Origin: Roseivirga thermotolerans
GTDB lineage: Bacteria; Bacteroidota; Bacteroidia; Cytophagales; Cyclobacteriaceae
Direction: 5' to 3'
NCBI RefSeq assembly: GCF_014653175.1
Contig: NZ_BNAG01000002.1
Coordinates: 124,001-188,000, forward strand
DNA: 64,000 nt
Shown: positions 33,881 through 42,418 of the stretch, piece after piece
Layout of the letters: every line of letters starts with the position of its first letter
How positions within the stretch are numbered: position 1 is the stretch's first letter
Translations under genes and position numbers: made by a program
The notes under the pieces: generated by a model
The model's database searches: none
What the model saw: the letters and a program-made list of their open reading frames with translations, nothing else
What the model was told of the DNA's origin: nothing

Positions 33881-36277
33881 ATGGAAGCTATAGAAGTGAG
33901 GCAACAAACCAAGTGCTACCATTGTGGCGATGATTGCGGAGCAGAAACAATATCGGCCCAAGATAAAAACTTCTGTTGTACCGGGTGTAAGACCGTATTT
34001 GAAATTCTGTCTGAAAACGAGCTTTGCGACTATTACGCTTTGCAGGTCAGTCCGGGCATAAAGCAAAAGGATAAGACCACCTTATTTGATTTTCTGGATA
34101 ATGATGAGATTGTGCGTGGACTTCTGCAATATGCTGATGAAACTCATGCCAGGGTTAGTCTGGCCATACCCAATATTCATTGTAGTAGCTGTATATGGTT
34201 GTTGGAACACCTGAGTAGACTTAGTTCTGGTGTTGTCGATGCCAAGGTAAATTTTAGTGAAAGACGGCTTACGATCCATTTCCACCATCAGGAGTTGAGC
34301 CTCAGGCAACTGGCCGAACTGCTCGATCGCATTGGTTATACCCCGGTATTCAATCTGGAAAAACAAGAGGATCAACAGAACCTCTATCAAAAGTTCGACA
34401 AACAATTGCTCATAAAAATGGGCATAGCCGGCTTTTGTTTTGGAAACGTAATGCTTTTGAGTTTTCCCGATTACCTGGGGATTTCTGAACTGGAAAAAGA
34501 CTACCAGGTTTTCTTTCGCTGGCTCAATGTGCTGCTGTCATTACCTGTGATTTTTTATAGTGGATGGGACTATTTTACTTCTGCTGTTAAATCGCTCAGG
34601 CAACGATATGCCAATATTGACGTACCCATTGCACTGGGGCTGGCTGTGCTTTTTCTCAGAAGCTTTTATGAAGTAGCCTCCGCTACCGGGCCCGGCTATT
34701 TCGACTCGCTGGTGGGGCTTGTGTTTTTCCTGCTCATAGGCAAGTGGTTTCAAAACAGAACCTATCAGGCCCTTTCGTTCGACAGGGATTATAAAAGCTA
34801 TTTTCCGTTGGCCGTGTTAAAAAGAGAGGAGGAGGGCTACCGGCCTGTGGTGGTTAATTATCTAGTAAAAGGAGATGAGATGCTCATTAGAAATGGTGAA
34901 CTCATTCCGGCCGATTCAGTACTTATTGATGAGGAAGCTTTTATAGACTACAGTTTTGTAACCGGAGAGGCAGAGCCTATACAAAAAGGCAAGGGCCAAT
35001 ACATATATGCGGGAGGCCGAATTGTTGGTAAACAAGCACGTTTTATTATTCAGAAACCCGTTTCGCAAAGCTATTTAACCTCGCTTTGGAATGAAGAAGG
35101 CTACCTGCAACGGGAGCAGCGCGTTAAGCTGGTAGATCGGGTAAGTCAGTATTTTACTCTGGTCATAGTAGCCATAGCCCTTGTGGCGGCTGTTTTCTGG
35201 CAGTTCAATGATGCAACTAAAACCTGGTTGGTACTTACATCGGTGCTTATTATTGCATGCCCTTGTGCTTTGGCTCTTTCTACCCCCTTCACCCATGGTA
35301 GTTTGTTGCGCATGTTGGGCAAGCATCATTTGTTTTTAAAGAATGCCGATGTAATTGAAGACCTGCAGCAGGTAGATACCATCATCTTTGATAAGACCGG
35401 TACCATTACTGACCCGAAAGTAAAGCACATCACCTTTGAGGGAGAAGAGTTAAGTGATGCCGAACAGGCCCTTGTGGCCGCGGCAGTTTCTAGCAGTACT
35501 CACCCGCTTAGTCGTTACGTCAAGGATTTTCTGAGGGCTCAACCTTCTGTTTATCAGATTGAGTCATTTAAGGAAGAGACCGGTAAGGGGATTGTTGCCG
35601 TAGTTAGCGGAGTGGAGTTAAGGTTGGGTTCAGCCCATTTTGTTGGGCTGGCCCACCGCAATTTACCACAACATTCGGAGGTACACCTGAGCATTGGTGG
35701 CCGGTATAGGGGAGTGTTCAACGTTAAAAATACTTATCGCTCCGGGCTTCGGACCGTAGTAGAAGACTTATCTGCAAAGTATAGACTTTTGGTGCTTTCG
35801 GGCGACAACGATCAGGAGAAGAAGGCATTGGAAAAAGTATTTCCACCATCTGCTTCAATGTATTTCGAACAAAGACCGGACGAAAAGCTGCGTAAGGTAA
35901 AGCAGCTTCAGCAAGAAGGAGCCTTTGTAATGATGTTTGGCGATGGACTGAACGATGCAGGAGCCTTAAAGCAAAGTGAGGTGGGAGTGGCCATTACGGA
36001 AGACGTTTCTTCTTTTAATCCTGCATGCGATGCCATTATGGATGCCAATGCCTTTTCCAAACTTAGTAAACTTCTTGAGCTTGTTTTGGTGGGAAAACGG
36101 GTGGTAAAGGCTAGTATGGGCATTTCTCTTTTCTATAATTTGGGAGGAATAACCTTTGCCGTAACGGGTTTACTTACCCCACTGGTAGCGGCTATTCTAA
36201 TGCCTCTCAGTAGTATTTCGGTGGTAGTTTTTACCACCTCAATGATCAGAATGTACGCTAAACAAAAAAGATTATAA
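33881..36277 (+). CDS. ccoI: copper-translocating P-type ATPase for cbb3 assembly
   Basis: 798 residues, P1B-type ATPase (FixI/CcoI). It exports or loads copper for the cbb3 oxidase. An N-terminal cysteine-rich metal-binding stretch has C12-x2-C15-x3-C19 and C32-C33-x2-C36. An HMA-like site, C-S-S-C at 101-104, follows. Eight membrane helices include the transport motif C460-P461-C462. The phosphorylated aspartate is D504 in D-K-T-G-T-I-T. M-F-G-D-G-L-N-D-A closes the ATP-binding domain. The N-terminal domain and the neighbouring ccoS support CcoI over a generic CopA. Begins 3 bases after the Usp-like gene. Confidence 0.95.
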   Translation: MEAIEVRQQTKCYHCGDDCGAETISAQDKNFCCTGCKTVFEILSENELCDYYALQVSPGIKQKDKTTLFDFLDNDEIVRGLLQYADETHARVSLAIPNIHCSSCIWLLEHLSRLSSGVVDAKVNFSERRLTIHFHHQELSLRQLAELLDRIGYTPVFNLEKQEDQQNLYQKFDKQLLIKMGIAGFCFGNVMLLSFPDYLGISELEKDYQVFFRWLNVLLSLPVIFYSGWDYFTSAVKSLRQRYANIDVPIALGLAVLFLRSFYEVASATGPGYFDSLVGLVFFLLIGKWFQNRTYQALSFDRDYKSYFPLAVLKREEEGYRPVVVNYLVKGDEMLIRNGELIPADSVLIDEEAFIDYSFVTGEAEPIQKGKGQYIYAGGRIVGKQARFIIQKPVSQSYLTSLWNEEGYLQREQRVKLVDRVSQYFTLVIVAIALVAAVFWQFNDATKTWLVLTSVLIIACPCALALSTPFTHGSLLRMLGKHHLFLKNADVIEDLQQVDTIIFDKTGTITDPKVKHITFEGEELSDAEQALVAAAVSSSTHPLSRYVKDFLRAQPSVYQIESFKEETGKGIVAVVSGVELRLGSAHFVGLAHRNLPQHSEVHLSIGGRYRGVFNVKNTYRSGLRTVVEDLSAKYRLLVLSGDNDQEKKALEKVFPPSASMYFEQRPDEKLRKVKQLQQEGAFVMMFGDGLNDAGALKQSEVGVAITEDVSSFNPACDAIMDANAFSKLSKLLELVLVGKRVVKASMGISLFYNLGGITFAVTGLLTPLVAAILMPLSSISVVVFTTSMIRMYAKQKRL

Positions 36278-36278
36278 T

Positions 36279-36440
36279 ATGTCGGTCATTCTTATTCTCA
36301 TCATTACCTCTATAGTGGTAGCAACGGTCTTTCTCGGGGCATTTTTTTGGGCAGTAAAATCCGGGCAGTACGATGACACCTATTCGCCCTCCGTGAGAAT
36401 GTTGTTTGACGAAAAGAAAAAAAGTAAAGGCAATGAATGA
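36279..36440 (+). CDS. ccoS: cbb3-type oxidase assembly protein CcoS (53 aa)
   Basis: A 53-residue ORF from ATG 36279, one base after the ccoI stop. It has a single N-terminal membrane helix (V-I-L-I-L-I-I-T-S-I-V-V-A) followed by the CcoS family motif F-F-W-A-V-K-S-G-Q-Y-D-D, then a charged tail. CcoS is required for cofactor insertion into CcoN. Its last 8 bases overlap the start of hemN. Small and easily missed, but the motif and position make the call firm. Confidence 0.93.
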   Translation: MSVILILIITSIVVATVFLGAFFWAVKSGQYDDTYSPSVRMLFDEKKKSKGNE

Positions 36441-37776
36441 TTTGAGTCTGTTGAGAAAGTATGATGTGCCCGTGCCCCGCTACACGAGTTATCCTACCGT
36501 ACCCGATTGGAATACCGAACTATTTCAAATAGAAGACTACAGAGAACGGCTGTTACAGGCATTTGCTAGTTACAAGGAAGATGGGCTGTCGCTCTACGTT
36601 CATTTGCCCTTTTGCGAAAGCTTATGCACCTATTGCGGATGCAATACCCGCATTACTGTAAACCATGCTGTAGAAAAGCCTTATATAGAGGGGCTTCTTA
36701 TGGAGTGGAGTATGTATCTCCATATTCTGCCGGATCGGCCCATTCTTAAAGAGCTTCATTTGGGTGGAGGCACTCCCACCTTCTTTTCTCCAGAGCACCT
36801 AAAGCTACTTTTGGAGGCACTACTGAAAACAGTGGTGCTGCATCCCGATTTCGAGTTTAGTTTTGAAGGGCATCCGGCCAATACAACTTATGCCCATTTA
36901 AAAGTGCTTAGAGAACTTGGGTTTAGTAGGGTGAGTTTCGGAATTCAAGATTTTGACCCCAAGGTACAGTTGGCCATTAATCGCTTGCAGTCTTTTGAGC
37001 AGGTGTGTGATGTAACCCGTTGGTCCAGAGAGCTGGGCTATGGTTCGGTAAACTTCGACCTTATCTATGGTCTGCCCTTCCAGACCCGGAAAAGTATTGA
37101 ACATACTATAGAAAAGGTAGCTGAGCTAATGCCTGATAGAATTGCTTTCTACTCCTACGCCCATGTGCCCTGGAAGCGTCCGGGGCAACGAGCCTATTCT
37201 GAAAAGGATTTACCATCGGCTTATGAGAAACAACAACTCAACCAATTAGGACACAGGCAATTGTTGGCTCTGGGCTATGAGTTAGTAGGGATGGATCACT
37301 TTGCTTTGCCAGAAGATGAGTTGCTAAAAGCCATGAAGAATGGTAGGCTACATAGAAACTTTATGGGTTATACTACCAATCCCGGCAAACTACTTATGGG
37401 GTTGGGGGTGTCTTCTATTTCAGATATACATTTGGCCTATGCACAGAATGTAAAAAGCGTGGAGGGATACCTCAGCCAACTGAATGCGGGTAAACTTCCG
37501 TTGTTCAAAGGACATTTAATGACGAGCGATGATCTCAACACTAAATCGAAAATACTTCAGGTAGCTTGTCAGAAGAGTTTTAAAGAAGATGCCCTTCCGA
37601 AACAGTCTAAAAAATTGTTGGATGAGCTGATGGCAGATGGTTTACTGGTCAGTAAAGGGGAGGGTTATGAAATTAGCCAAAGCGGCAATCAGTTTTTGCG
37701 CAACGTGTGCGCACTTTTCGACCCACATTATCATTCAACTACCAAAAAAGAAAGGGTATTTAGCCAGTCTGTCTGA
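36433..37776 (+). CDS. hemN: oxygen-independent coproporphyrinogen III oxidase
   Basis: 447 residues from the ATG at 36433; an upstream in-frame non-ATG start at 36406 is not used. A radical-SAM enzyme that makes protoporphyrinogen without oxygen, supplying heme to the oxidase at low oxygen. The cluster motif is C-E-S-L-C-T-Y-C-G-C-N near residue ~57, with the HemN-type fourth cysteine (C-x3-C-x2-C-x-C), G-G-G-T-P-T-F follows, and F-G-I-Q-D-F and the HemN C-terminal domain are present. It overlaps ccoS by 8 bases and so is coupled to the oxidase assembly genes. A bulged hairpin (37834-37861) follows. Confidence 0.94.
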   Translation: MNDLSLLRKYDVPVPRYTSYPTVPDWNTELFQIEDYRERLLQAFASYKEDGLSLYVHLPFCESLCTYCGCNTRITVNHAVEKPYIEGLLMEWSMYLHILPDRPILKELHLGGGTPTFFSPEHLKLLLEALLKTVVLHPDFEFSFEGHPANTTYAHLKVLRELGFSRVSFGIQDFDPKVQLAINRLQSFEQVCDVTRWSRELGYGSVNFDLIYGLPFQTRKSIEHTIEKVAELMPDRIAFYSYAHVPWKRPGQRAYSEKDLPSAYEKQQLNQLGHRQLLALGYELVGMDHFALPEDELLKAMKNGRLHRNFMGYTTNPGKLLMGLGVSSISDIHLAYAQNVKSVEGYLSQLNAGKLPLFKGHLMTSDDLNTKSKILQVACQKSFKEDALPKQSKKLLDELMADGLLVSKGEGYEISQSGNQFLRNVCALFDPHYHSTTKKERVFSQSV

Positions 37777-37833
37777 CCAAACACCCCTAGTGTATTTATT
37801 CTAACTTTTAAATGCGGAAAATCCATGTAAACG

Positions 37834-37861
37834 CGGGCAAATGGATGGTTCATTTGGCCCG
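37834..37861 (+). terminator. weak hairpin after hemN
   Basis: CGGGCAAATG (37834-37843) pairs with CATTTGGCCCG (37851-37861) apart from one bulged G, around a 7-base loop, 58 bases after the hemN stop. No T-run follows, so its role as a terminator is uncertain. Confidence 0.4.
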
Positions 37862-37888
37862 TGCATCATGGGTACAAACAACCTATCT

Positions 37889-38095
37889 TAATCGGAGTTC
37901 GATGTAAGGAAGTAGTAAAATGTCCCCCCTTAGGACGTCATTGCGGAATTTTCCACCGAAAACTTCACATACGCAAAGGAAAATATCCGCAATCTCATTT
38001 AGGATCTGTTGAGATACCGGATAAAACAGCCCTTTTTGAGAGTTTAAGGCCTGTTTTTCCGGCATGATGTTCTTTTCGTACATCGAACTCAGGTT
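37889..38095. repeat. MITE-like dispersed repeat, copy 2
   Basis: Second copy of the element at 24984-25189, with about ten base differences over ~200 bases. The right terminal repeat TACATCGAACTCAGGTT (38079-38095) is intact. The left one begins with GAGTTCGATGTA (37895-37906) but its outermost five bases differ. Its right end overlaps the stop codon of the outer-membrane gene at 38094, suggesting insertion at that 3' end. Confidence 0.75.
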
Positions 38096-38636
38096 ATCTT
38101 AATAAAAGAGATATGCCAAAGGTTAGTGTATTCGGGTTCAGGTTAAAATTGAATCGGTCCGATTCGGAGTTTCCTACCTTTTGCGAGGTATAGGAGATGT
38201 CGCCAAAGGTACTTTCAAGGGCAACTTTCTCGCTAACAAAATATGAAAGCCCCGGCCTAAAACTTATAGCAAATGAGCTTTGATCTGTAGAGTTTCCCAG
38301 TTCACCGGTTCCCATATCTATCTGAGGCTGGTAAAAGAGGTAAAAATTGTCGGCCAGAGACTTATAGAATCGGGCATAAGCTCCGTAGGTAAACAAAGTG
38401 TTCTTGGTTCCATTATTCTTAGAACTACTATAACCAAGTACTAAACCCAAATTAGTTTTCTCCGATAGAAATAAACCACCTCGGGTACCGATAAGGAAGT
38501 TAGAAATTTCAGTACCTATGGCGTCAATTTTTGTGTACCCCAAATTTCCGTTTAAAAGCACATCGCCTTTTTGAATCTGAGCCTGTGCCGTGAACCCAAC
38601 GAATAGGAGTAACCCCATTAAAAATAATTTTTTCAT
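38094..38636 (-). CDS. outer-membrane beta-barrel protein (~8 strands)
   Basis: 180 residues with a signal peptide (K-K-L-F-L-M-G-L-L-L-F-V-G-F-T-A-Q-A) and cleavage before Q-I-Q-K-G. The mature protein alternates polar and hydrophobic residues in about eight strands: G-N-L-G-Y, G-G-L-F-L-S-E-K-T-N-L-G-L-V-L-G-Y, Y-G-A-Y-A-R-F-Y. It ends with S-L-L-L-R and no long tail. This fits small OmpW/OmpX-like barrels of Bacteroidota (PF13568 type). Function unknown. Its stop codon (TAA) is shared with the outer end of the dispersed repeat, and so the native 3' end may have been altered by that insertion. Confidence 0.82.
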   Translation of the reverse strand: MKKLFLMGLLLFVGFTAQAQIQKGDVLLNGNLGYTKIDAIGTEISNFLIGTRGGLFLSEKTNLGLVLGYSSSKNNGTKNTLFTYGAYARFYKSLADNFYLFYQPQIDMGTGELGNSTDQSSFAISFRPGLSYFVSEKVALESTFGDISYTSQKVGNSESDRFNFNLNPNTLTFGISLLLR

Positions 38637-38922
38637 AATTCTGAGTTTTTATATGTTGAAAAATGTAAAAATAAACATGTGTAGCAACGTAAGAACTAAG
38701 CCTTTGATTGTGTAGAACTATACGACAGGCAGTAAATTATTTTGAATGGTTACATGATGGGTGTTAGGCAGCTATTTGTTCACTAAAAGAGCTCCGGTGT
38801 TTCGCCATTCAGAACCAGGCACGAAAACAGTGTTCTCATGGCTTTTTCAGAGTCTACATTTAAGGTTGCTTAATTGCCTATGTGGTTAGATTACAGTCGG
38901 TTATTTCCTTTGCTTCAATAAC

Positions 38923-38936
38923 ATGATTTATATCAG
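38923..38936. promoter_or_regulatory. FNR-like operator upstream of ccoNO
   Basis: ATGATTTATATCAG holds TGA-N6-TCA with inner T/A, so it matches FNR TTGAT-N4-ATCAA in 8 of 10 core bases. Its centre (38929.5) is 51.5 bases upstream of the first base of TACCTTCG at 38981, the same distance as at the usp-ccoI promoter. Confidence 0.6.
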
Positions 38937-38980
38937 TTTTTCAGCTAATTACCGTCAGCTTGCAATCCTGTGCACACAGC

Positions 38981-38988
38981 TACCTTCG
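38981..38988 (+). promoter_or_regulatory. -7 element TACCTTCG of ccoNO
   Basis: One mismatch to TAnnTTTG. Transcription would begin near 38994, giving a 26-base leader before the ATG at 39020. No TTG is visible at -33. Confidence 0.45.
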
Positions 38989-39019
38989 AATCAAATATTG
39001 ATTAACCCAAGCTGTGACT

Positions 39020-41182
39020 ATGGAACTCGAACAATTCAGGTATGACAACAAAATCGTTAAGTACTTTGCTATTGCAACGGTAATCTTTGGAATTATCGGT
39101 ATGCTGGTAGGGCTGCTAATAGCCACCCAGCTCTTTTTACCACAATTAAACTTTGGAATCCAATACACAACCTTCGGCCGAATCAGGCCACTGCACACCA
39201 ATGCGGTCATTTTTGCTTTTGTAGGGAATGCTATGTTTGCCGGAGTGTACTACTCCATGCAACGCTTGCTCAAAGCAAGGATGTTTAGTGATTTACTAAG
39301 CTGGATTCATTTCTGGGGCTGGCAGCTTATTATTCTGGCAGCAGCCATTACCTTGCCTCTGGGTTATACCACCTCTAAAGAATATGCCGAGTTAGAATGG
39401 CCCATAGATATTGCCATCACCCTTATTTGGGTGGTGTTCGGTATCAATATGATTGGGACCATTCTTAAACGAAGAGAGCGACATATGTATGTGGCTATTT
39501 GGTTTTATATAGCCACCTTCGTCACAGTGGCCGTCCTCCATGTGGTCAACTCGTTTGAGATTCCGGTCACCTTTCTAAAAAGCTACTCGTGGTATGCGGG
39601 TGTACAAGACGCCCTGGTTCAGTGGTGGTATGGACATAATGCTGTGGCATTTTTTCTCACCACTCCCTTTCTGGGGCTTATGTACTACTATTTACCCAAG
39701 GCAGCCAATCGGCCTGTTTATTCATACAAGCTGTCTATTATTCACTTCTGGTCACTCATTTTTATATACATATGGGCAGGGCCGCACCACTTGCTTTATA
39801 CCTCTTTGCCCGATTGGGCCCAGTCGTTAGGCACTGTATTTTCAGTGATGCTCATTGCTCCCTCGTGGGGAGGAATGCTCAACGGACTGCTCACCCTGCG
39901 TGGTGCCTGGGACAGAGTGCGCGAAGACCCGGTACTCAAGTTTATGGTGGTGGCCGTAACGGCCTATGGTATGGCCACGCTTGAAGGACCCCTGCTTAGT
40001 ATTAAGAACATTAATGCCATAGCACACTTTACCGATTGGATTATTGCTCACGTGCACGTGGGAGGCTTAGGCTGGAATGGATTTATCATTTTCGGTATTC
40101 TATACTGGTTGGTGCCTAAAATGTGGGGTACTAAACTGTGGTCTACCAAAGCCGCTAATGTTCACTTTTGGTTGGGCACACTGGGCATTATTGTATATGC
40201 TTTGCCGCTATATACGGCCGGAGTTGTACAAAGCCTGATGTGGAAGAATTTTAATGCGGAAGGCTTTTTGGAGTATCCTAATTTTCTGGAAACGGTAACA
40301 CAGATAGTGCCCATGTACATGATGAGGGCCATAGGCGGACTACTGTACTTTACCGGTGTAATTATAATGGCTGTAAACCTGGTGAAAACGGCCCGTCAAG
40401 GTAGTTTTATTGCAAACGAGGCTGCAGAAGCCCCTGCACTGCAGAAGAAGAAGAAGGTAGTGGGTGGCTACTGGCACAATCGCCTTGAGCGCAAGCCCGT
40501 GTTCTTTACCGTTTTAGTGTTAGTGGCTATACTCATTGGCGGAGTGGTAGAAATGGTGCCTACTTTCCTTATTAAATCTAATATACCCACCATTGCCAGT
40601 GTTCAGCCTTACACTCCTTTGGAGCTTCATGGTCGGGATATATACATCAGAGAAGGTTGCAACAACTGCCACTCACAAATGGTAAGGCCATTCCGCTCAG
40701 AGACCGTAAGGTATAAAGGCGAATACTCTAAGGCCGGAGAGTTTGTCTACGATCACCCGTTCTTATGGGGGTCGAAGCGAACGGGTCCCGATTTGCACAG
40801 GGTAGGAGGTGCCTACAACAATACCTGGCATTTCAACCACATGGTAGACCCAACCTCTACCTCACCGGGCTCCATAATGCCCCCCTATCCGTGGTTATAT
40901 ACTCAAAGCATTGATCCGGAACTTACAGCCGGTAAGATTAAAGCCCTACGTACTGTGGGTGTGCCATATGAAGAAGGCTACGAGAAGGTGGCCAATGCAG
41001 AACTCAAAGAGCAGGCCACCCAAATATTAAAAGACCTTGAGGAGGACCCCAGCGGCTCGCTGCGGTCTTATGAAGCCCTGAACGAGGTTAAAATTAGCGA
41101 GTCTTCAGAAATAATAGCACTCATTGCTTACCTACAGAGACTCGGAACCGACATTAAAGCAGAATCAACCGAAAACAAATAA
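39020..41182 (+). CDS. ccoNO: cbb3-type cytochrome oxidase, fused CcoN-CcoO subunits
   Basis: 720 residues from ATG 39020; a GTG two codons upstream is less likely. Residues ~1-470 are CcoN, the heme-copper catalytic subunit with 12 or more membrane helices (R-P-L-H-T-N-A-V-I-F near ~57, and the W-W-Y-G-H-N-A-V-A-F-F-L segment at ~200 for the copper site). Residues ~485-720 are CcoO, a membrane-anchored cytochrome c with one heme motif C547-N-N-C550-H551. In most bacteria these are two genes; the fused form is common in Bacteroidota. CcoQ begins 3 bases after the stop. Expressed under low oxygen, given the FNR-like site upstream. Confidence 0.96.
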   Translation: MELEQFRYDNKIVKYFAIATVIFGIIGMLVGLLIATQLFLPQLNFGIQYTTFGRIRPLHTNAVIFAFVGNAMFAGVYYSMQRLLKARMFSDLLSWIHFWGWQLIILAAAITLPLGYTTSKEYAELEWPIDIAITLIWVVFGINMIGTILKRRERHMYVAIWFYIATFVTVAVLHVVNSFEIPVTFLKSYSWYAGVQDALVQWWYGHNAVAFFLTTPFLGLMYYYLPKAANRPVYSYKLSIIHFWSLIFIYIWAGPHHLLYTSLPDWAQSLGTVFSVMLIAPSWGGMLNGLLTLRGAWDRVREDPVLKFMVVAVTAYGMATLEGPLLSIKNINAIAHFTDWIIAHVHVGGLGWNGFIIFGILYWLVPKMWGTKLWSTKAANVHFWLGTLGIIVYALPLYTAGVVQSLMWKNFNAEGFLEYPNFLETVTQIVPMYMMRAIGGLLYFTGVIIMAVNLVKTARQGSFIANEAAEAPALQKKKKVVGGYWHNRLERKPVFFTVLVLVAILIGGVVEMVPTFLIKSNIPTIASVQPYTPLELHGRDIYIREGCNNCHSQMVRPFRSETVRYKGEYSKAGEFVYDHPFLWGSKRTGPDLHRVGGAYNNTWHFNHMVDPTSTSPGSIMPPYPWLYTQSIDPELTAGKIKALRTVGVPYEEGYEKVANAELKEQATQILKDLEEDPSGSLRSYEALNEVKISESSEIIALIAYLQRLGTDIKAESTENK

Positions 41183-41185
41183 GCC

Positions 41186-41389
41186 ATGTTCAAATATTAT
41201 TTCGAGCAAGTACACAACGTAGAGATATGGCCCATCATTTCGCTCATTATCTTCTTTGTATTCTTTCTTGGGCTAATCGCCTATGTATGGAAAATGCGCA
41301 AAGACTATGTAGAGCATATGCAAGAGTTGCCTCTGGCCGATGGTGCAGAAACAGAAATTGAGTCTCCGAAAAAAAGCCTACAACTATGA
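41186..41389 (+). CDS. ccoQ: cbb3 oxidase small subunit CcoQ
   Basis: 67 residues: one membrane helix (I-W-P-I-I-S-L-I-I-F-F-V-F-F-L-G-L-I) and a charged tail (K-M-R-K-D-Y-V-E-H-M). CcoQ is the small, poorly conserved stabilising subunit. Position between ccoNO (3 bases) and ccoP (4-base ATGA overlap) supports the call. Length and topology are typical. Confidence 0.88.
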   Translation: MFKYYFEQVHNVEIWPIISLIIFFVFFLGLIAYVWKMRKDYVEHMQELPLADGAETEIESPKKSLQL

Positions 41390-42249
41390 GCATAATCACC
41401 CATTTTAAACGAAAAACCGCTGTGCTTTTGGTAGCTGGTCTTATGCTACTCGGTACAAAAACCTATGCACAAAGCTCAAACTCTGCCTTGAGCCAGGAAA
41501 CGATGCTCTATATTACCCTCGGACTGGTATTCGTGGTTTCAATACTGGTTCTGCTGGTTGCCATTTATGTGCTCCAATTGCTCAAGATTTTCATTAAAAA
41601 GGAAATGACGGAAGAGCAGAAAACCCAGCCATCTTGGTGGGCTAAGTTATGGGCTAAATGGAACGCTTTTCAACCTATGGAAGAAGAGGAAGAGCTTTTG
41701 CTCGATCATGATTATGACGGTATTAAAGAGCTAGACAATCATTTACCGCCATGGTGGAAGGGTTTGTTCTATGTAACCATAGTCTACTCGGTAATATATC
41801 TCCTGGTGTTTCATGTATTTAAAACAGCGCCTCTGCAAGACGAAGAATACGAGTTAGAAATTGCCGCTGCTGAGGCACTCAAAGCCAATAAGGAAGCCGA
41901 TTTAGTCATTGACTTCGATGAAAATACAGTAACCGTAACCGATGATCCGGCCGAGCTGGCTGATGGACAGAAGTTCTTTGAGCAACAATGCAGCATTTGT
42001 CATAAGGCCGATGGTGGCGGACTGGCAGGACCCAACCTCACGGATAAATACTGGAGGAATGGAGGAAGCATAACCGATGTGTACAAAGTGATCAAAAACG
42101 GAGTTCCCAACACCGCCATGATTTCTTGGGAGGGACAGCTCAACCCTTTGCGCATGAGAAATGTAGCCTCGTATGTACTCTCCCTGCAAGGCACAAACCC
42201 TCCAGGAGCCTTGCCTCCGGATGGAGAACTGTATGAGCCGGAGAATTAA
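41386..42249 (+). CDS. ccoP: cbb3 oxidase cytochrome c subunit CcoP, single heme-binding motif
   Basis: 287 residues. Signal-like first helix (~12-28), a second membrane helix (~40-65) and a third (~127-150), the latter two flanking a P-P-W-W-K-G-type loop as in CcoP. The C-terminal cytochrome c domain has one CxxCH: C202-S-I-C205-H206, with M-I-S-W as a candidate methionine ligand region. Typical CcoP has two c-type hemes; only one CxxCH is seen here, as in other Bacteroidota. Overlaps ccoQ by 4 bases. Electrons enter the oxidase through this subunit, so heme number affects the transfer path. Confidence 0.92.
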   Translation: MSIITHFKRKTAVLLVAGLMLLGTKTYAQSSNSALSQETMLYITLGLVFVVSILVLLVAIYVLQLLKIFIKKEMTEEQKTQPSWWAKLWAKWNAFQPMEEEEELLLDHDYDGIKELDNHLPPWWKGLFYVTIVYSVIYLLVFHVFKTAPLQDEEYELEIAAAEALKANKEADLVIDFDENTVTVTDDPAELADGQKFFEQQCSICHKADGGGLAGPNLTDKYWRNGGSITDVYKVIKNGVPNTAMISWEGQLNPLRMRNVASYVLSLQGTNPPGALPPDGELYEPEN

Positions 42250-42284
42250 TTGATCGTGAGACAGTCACAAAATGTAATGGGCTG

Positions 42285-42363
42285 CGTCATTCCCGACTTG
42301 ATCGGGAATCTCACCAGGCTAGCACGGGCTTAAGGGAGGTTTCCCGGTTTCATGGGAATGACG
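42285..42363. repeat. REP-like palindromic element between ccoP and ccoG
   Basis: CGTCATTCCC (42285-42294) pairs perfectly with GGGAATGACG (42354-42363), enclosing a second palindrome TCCCGA/TCGGGA (42291-42296 and 42302-42307). The CGTCATTCCCG...CGGGAATGACG form is typical of intergenic REP-type repeats. It sits in the otherwise tight cco operon and may attenuate or stabilise the message. Confidence 0.6.
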
Positions 42364-42418
42364 AATGCGTTTTGAAGTGGCCAGCCGCAGTGTCTCAGGA
42401 GACTAAAAAATAATACCG

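Larger units (their letters stand above)
38637..39019. other. gene-free region between OMP gene and ccoNO
   Basis: About 380 bases separating two divergent genes. It carries the FNR-like site and -7 box of ccoNO, listed separately. On the minus strand, a TTG-N17-TACATTTT pair upstream of the barrel gene is a possible promoter. No ORF or RNA gene is seen. Confidence 0.6.
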
